From positions 753,001-817,000 of the forward strand of contig NZ_CP101527.1 in assembly GCF_026427595.1 (NCBI RefSeq): a stretch of DNA of 64,000 nucleotides, read 5' to 3'. A program made the translations under genes and the position numbers. Positions 62,525-64,000 of the stretch are shown piece by piece. The number at the start of each line of letters is the position of its first letter. The first letter of the stretch is position 1. The notes beneath the pieces are model-generated. The model saw only the letters and a program-made list of their open reading frames with translations. It did no database searches and had not been told where the DNA came from. The stretch is from Alkalimarinus sediminis. GTDB lineage: Bacteria; Pseudomonadota; Gammaproteobacteria; Pseudomonadales; Oleiphilaceae.

Positions 62525-62557
62525 ATATTGGAAATATAGTGAATGTTTTGATATTGC

Positions 62558-62634
62558 GGACCGGTAGTTCAGTTGGTTAGAATACCGGCCTGTCACGCCG
62601 GGGGTCGCGGGTTCGAGTCCCGTCCGGTCCGCCA
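62558..62634 (+). tRNA. tRNA-Asp (GTC), copy 1
   Basis: 77 nt with CCA. Acceptor GGACCGG with CCGGTCC and discriminator G; anticodon loop CTGTCAC, anticodon GTC. Confidence 0.95.
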
Positions 62635-62652
62635 TTATTTAAACAGTCCACT

Positions 62653-62728
62653 GGGTGGTTAGCTCAGCTGGGAGAGCATCGCCCTTACAAGGCGAGGGTC
62701 ACAGGTTCGATCCCTGTACCACCCACCA
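62653..62728 (+). tRNA. tRNA-Val (TAC), copy 2
   Basis: Identical to copy 1 over the tRNA, 204 bp downstream of it. Confidence 0.95.
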
Positions 62729-62763
62729 ATTTAGTGTAAAAGCTAAATATTAAAATTTGATGC

Positions 62764-62840
62764 GGACCGGTAGTTCAGTTGGTTAGAATACCGGCCTGTC
62801 ACGCCGGGGGTCGCGGGTTCGAGTCCCGTCCGGTCCGCCA
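62764..62840 (+). tRNA. tRNA-Asp (GTC), copy 2
   Basis: Identical to copy 1, 206 bp downstream of it. The Val-Asp pair is thus tandemly duplicated with divergent spacers. Confidence 0.95.
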
Positions 62841-63064
62841 TTAAACTTTAATATAATCAAGCAAGTCTTTAGTTATATTCTTTTGTTTACCTTCGATGTC
62901 ATAAATCTTTAATATTAGATTCATTTTTCTGAAATATTCTTCTATTACTCTTTCTATCATCAAGCAGCGATCGTTTCATACTAGTATTGCCTATTGCTTG
63001 GTTTTGACTATTTGAACGAGCTTAAATGCTTCGTTTGTTTAATACTTAATATAAGATAGAGAAA
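62841..63064. other. Region after the tRNA array with a weak minus-strand 39-codon frame
   Basis: On the minus strand ATG at 62958-62960 opens MIERVIEEYFRKMNLILKIY, with 19 more codons, ending TAA at 62841-62843, immediately beyond the last tRNA. AT-rich and without a ribosome-binding site, so I give it low weight. No clear terminator for the tRNA transcript is seen. Confidence 0.2.
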
Positions 63065-63154
63065 ATGTTTATGAGTGAATATGAAGACGATATGTTAGAG
63101 ATACTGTTTGATGAAATGGAAGATGACGAGGTTGATGATGCCATAGAGATGTAG
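63065..63154 (+). CDS. 29-residue highly acidic micro-ORF
   Basis: ATG 63065 (or 63071) encodes MFMSEYEDDMLEILFDEMED and nine more residues, mostly Asp, Glu and hydrophobic residues, then stop. A weak AGAG lies upstream. Its 3' end carries an inverted repeat TGATGCC/GGCATCA around the stop. No family. It could be a small acidic antitoxin-like or DNA-mimic peptide, or chance; shown with low confidence. Confidence 0.3.
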   Translation: MFMSEYEDDMLEILFDEMEDDEVDDAIEM

Positions 63155-63492
63155 GCATCACTTTATTCAACCCTTCTTACTGCTTAGCTAACTAGCATCT
63201 CTTTTTTCTCCTCTCTTTGCTGTTATACCCTATATCATAGAAAGTCGGACTTTGTTCACAATGAGTTGGGTCGCTGTTGTGATTCTGCTGTTGTGATTCT
63301 ATAGCTGGCTTCATTGTGCACGCTCACTCTTTGTAGCATATTATTTTATTAAGATTTGTTAGCATGCATTACTCATCACAGTGAAAGGTGTGAATCTGTT
63401 TTAAACTAGACCCTAATCAGTGTTAAATTTGAAATTGATGATATTAATATTGGCACCGCATTAGCAAGGTCATGTGATTTATTGAGGAATTT
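63155..63492. other. Gene-free region with an exact 14-bp tandem duplication
   Basis: GCTGTTGTGATTCT is present twice in tandem at 63273-63286 and 63287-63300. No gene, promoter or terminator could be supported in the rest. It leads to the ribosome-binding site GAGGAA of the last gene. Confidence 0.7.
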
Positions 63493-64000
63493 ATGGGAAG
63501 CCTAAAGCCAGATACATCTGTTGCCGTTTTCTTTATGGAGGGTAATACGGTTAGTAGGCAGATGCTGTTTTCTGAATTTGAAGCATTCTTAGATGGCTAT
63601 GTTGGTTTGTCGGACATGGCTGATAAAGAGGTTAAGGCAGTATATGTTGTCTTAAATGCTCAATTACAGGTCGAGGCGTTAGTCTTTTTCTTGATTTACT
63701 TCGACGACGAGGGGCGTGCTGATCCAGAATGGAATGTTCCGATTGAAAGGTTAGCCAGTATCTCCGGTAGTGGCCCTGATATGGGAGGCGGTGCTATTCG
63801 GTTATCTTGCCGCAGTCAATGTTCCATCAACTGGCACCAAAAGGAGTTGTGGGACCCAGATATGACGCCAGGGTCAAGTCATTTTGCTGCCATTAAAAAG
63901 GCGGTTGAGCAAAATAGACTGGGCTTTAAGAAGGCGAAAGTAGAAGAGGTTGTGCCTACCCTTCAGCCGGTTGATGTGGAAAACGAATCTATACCGACTG
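63493..64000 (+). CDS. Conserved hypothetical protein, 3' end outside the window
   Basis: 169 codons visible from ATG 63493 (GAGGAA upstream). Begins MGSLKPDTSVAVFFMEGNTV, then FSEFEAFLDGYVGLSD, VVLNAQLQVEALVFFLIYFD, SGSGPDMGGGAIRLSCRSQC and LWDPDMTPGSSHFAAIK. I recall similar conserved proteins from Pseudomonas and related marine bacteria, but no function. It is soluble in the visible part. Probably a longer protein with a C-terminal helical region. Confidence 0.8.
   Translation, partial: MGSLKPDTSVAVFFMEGNTVSRQMLFSEFEAFLDGYVGLSDMADKEVKAVYVVLNAQLQVEALVFFLIYFDDEGRADPEWNVPIERLASISGSGPDMGGGAIRLSCRSQCSINWHQKELWDPDMTPGSSHFAAIKKAVEQNRLGFKKAKVEEVVPTLQPVDVENESIPT

Noticed and set aside
62841-62960. 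39-codon minus-strand ORF behind the tRNA array
   Set aside because: No ribosome-binding site, AT-rich context and stop abutting the tRNA; chance frame is more likely.

Overview
The window looks like a piece of the chromosome of a moderately AT-leaning marine gammaproteobacterium of the Oceanospirillales / Alteromonadales / Pseudomonadales kind. The basis is the gene content: FxsA-GroES-GroEL order, YajQ, TrhO, AmpG-type permease, PurE-PurK, Fe-type superoxide dismutase, ferrochelatase, type II secretion proteins, and many c-di-GMP and two-component proteins. The genus cannot be fixed from the sequence alone. There is no integrase, transposase, phage gene or CRISPR array, so this is core plus lineage-specific chromosome rather than a mobile island.

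Layout. 1-6.3 kb: metabolic and hypothetical genes, mostly on the minus strand. They start at the left edge with the N-terminal zinc-sensor (CZB) domain of a probable DgcZ-like diguanylate cyclase, followed by a methyltransferase, a hexose-6-phosphate mutarotase and a MATE exporter; tRNA hydroxylase TrhO is on the plus strand. 6.6-12.1 kb: a tight plus-strand signalling operon of two histidine kinases, a REC protein with a degenerate HD-GYP domain, and a second REC protein. 12.1-19.6 kb: a minus-strand GGDEF cyclase, two acyl-CoA dehydrogenases (one lacking its catalytic Glu), then a second signalling cluster of soluble kinase, REC-TPR and membrane-anchored REC. 19.8-25.1 kb: a lipoprotein, a double-cupin protein, a MaoC hydratase, an HDAC-family protein and small conserved proteins. 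25.1-26.7 kb: hemH and two initiator tRNA genes. 27-36.7 kb: a GAF-GGDEF cyclase, two AraC regulators, a CoA-transferase, and an AGPS-like / GlpD-like / FGGY-kinase operon.

36.9-44.5 kb: a REC protein with a dead GGDEF domain but an intact c-di-GMP inhibitory site, YajQ, an AmpG-like permease, an Atl protein whose ribosome-binding site lies in a perfect hairpin, a FabG-like reductase, FxsA, and groES-groEL behind a clear sigma-32 promoter. 44.6-48.5 kb: gspN-gspC-gspD only. 48.7-56 kb (minus): an M48 protease with a TerB-like tail, LemA, a GGDEF-EAL protein, sodB and purEK. 56.3-64 kb: coiled-coil and lipoprotein hypotheticals, a pseudo-acyl-CoA dehydrogenase, a two-gene unit of a chemoreceptor-like helical protein with an oxygen-binding di-iron (ODP, MBL-fold) protein, a duplicated tRNA-Val/tRNA-Asp array, and a partial conserved gene at the right edge.

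Recurring themes. (1) c-di-GMP: seven proteins make, break, bind or resemble enzymes of this messenger. (2) Pseudo-enzymes: a degenerate HD-GYP domain, a degenerate GGDEF domain and two acyl-CoA dehydrogenases without the expected base. (3) About ten short (14-28 bp) tandem duplications lie mostly at gene ends or starts, a pattern that no single gene explains. The most promising candidates for an under-described system are the chemoreceptor-like/ODP pair (58.4-59.7 kb), the AGPS-GlpD-FGGY operon (31.8-36.6 kb) and the kinase/REC-TPR/membrane-REC cluster (16.3-19.6 kb).
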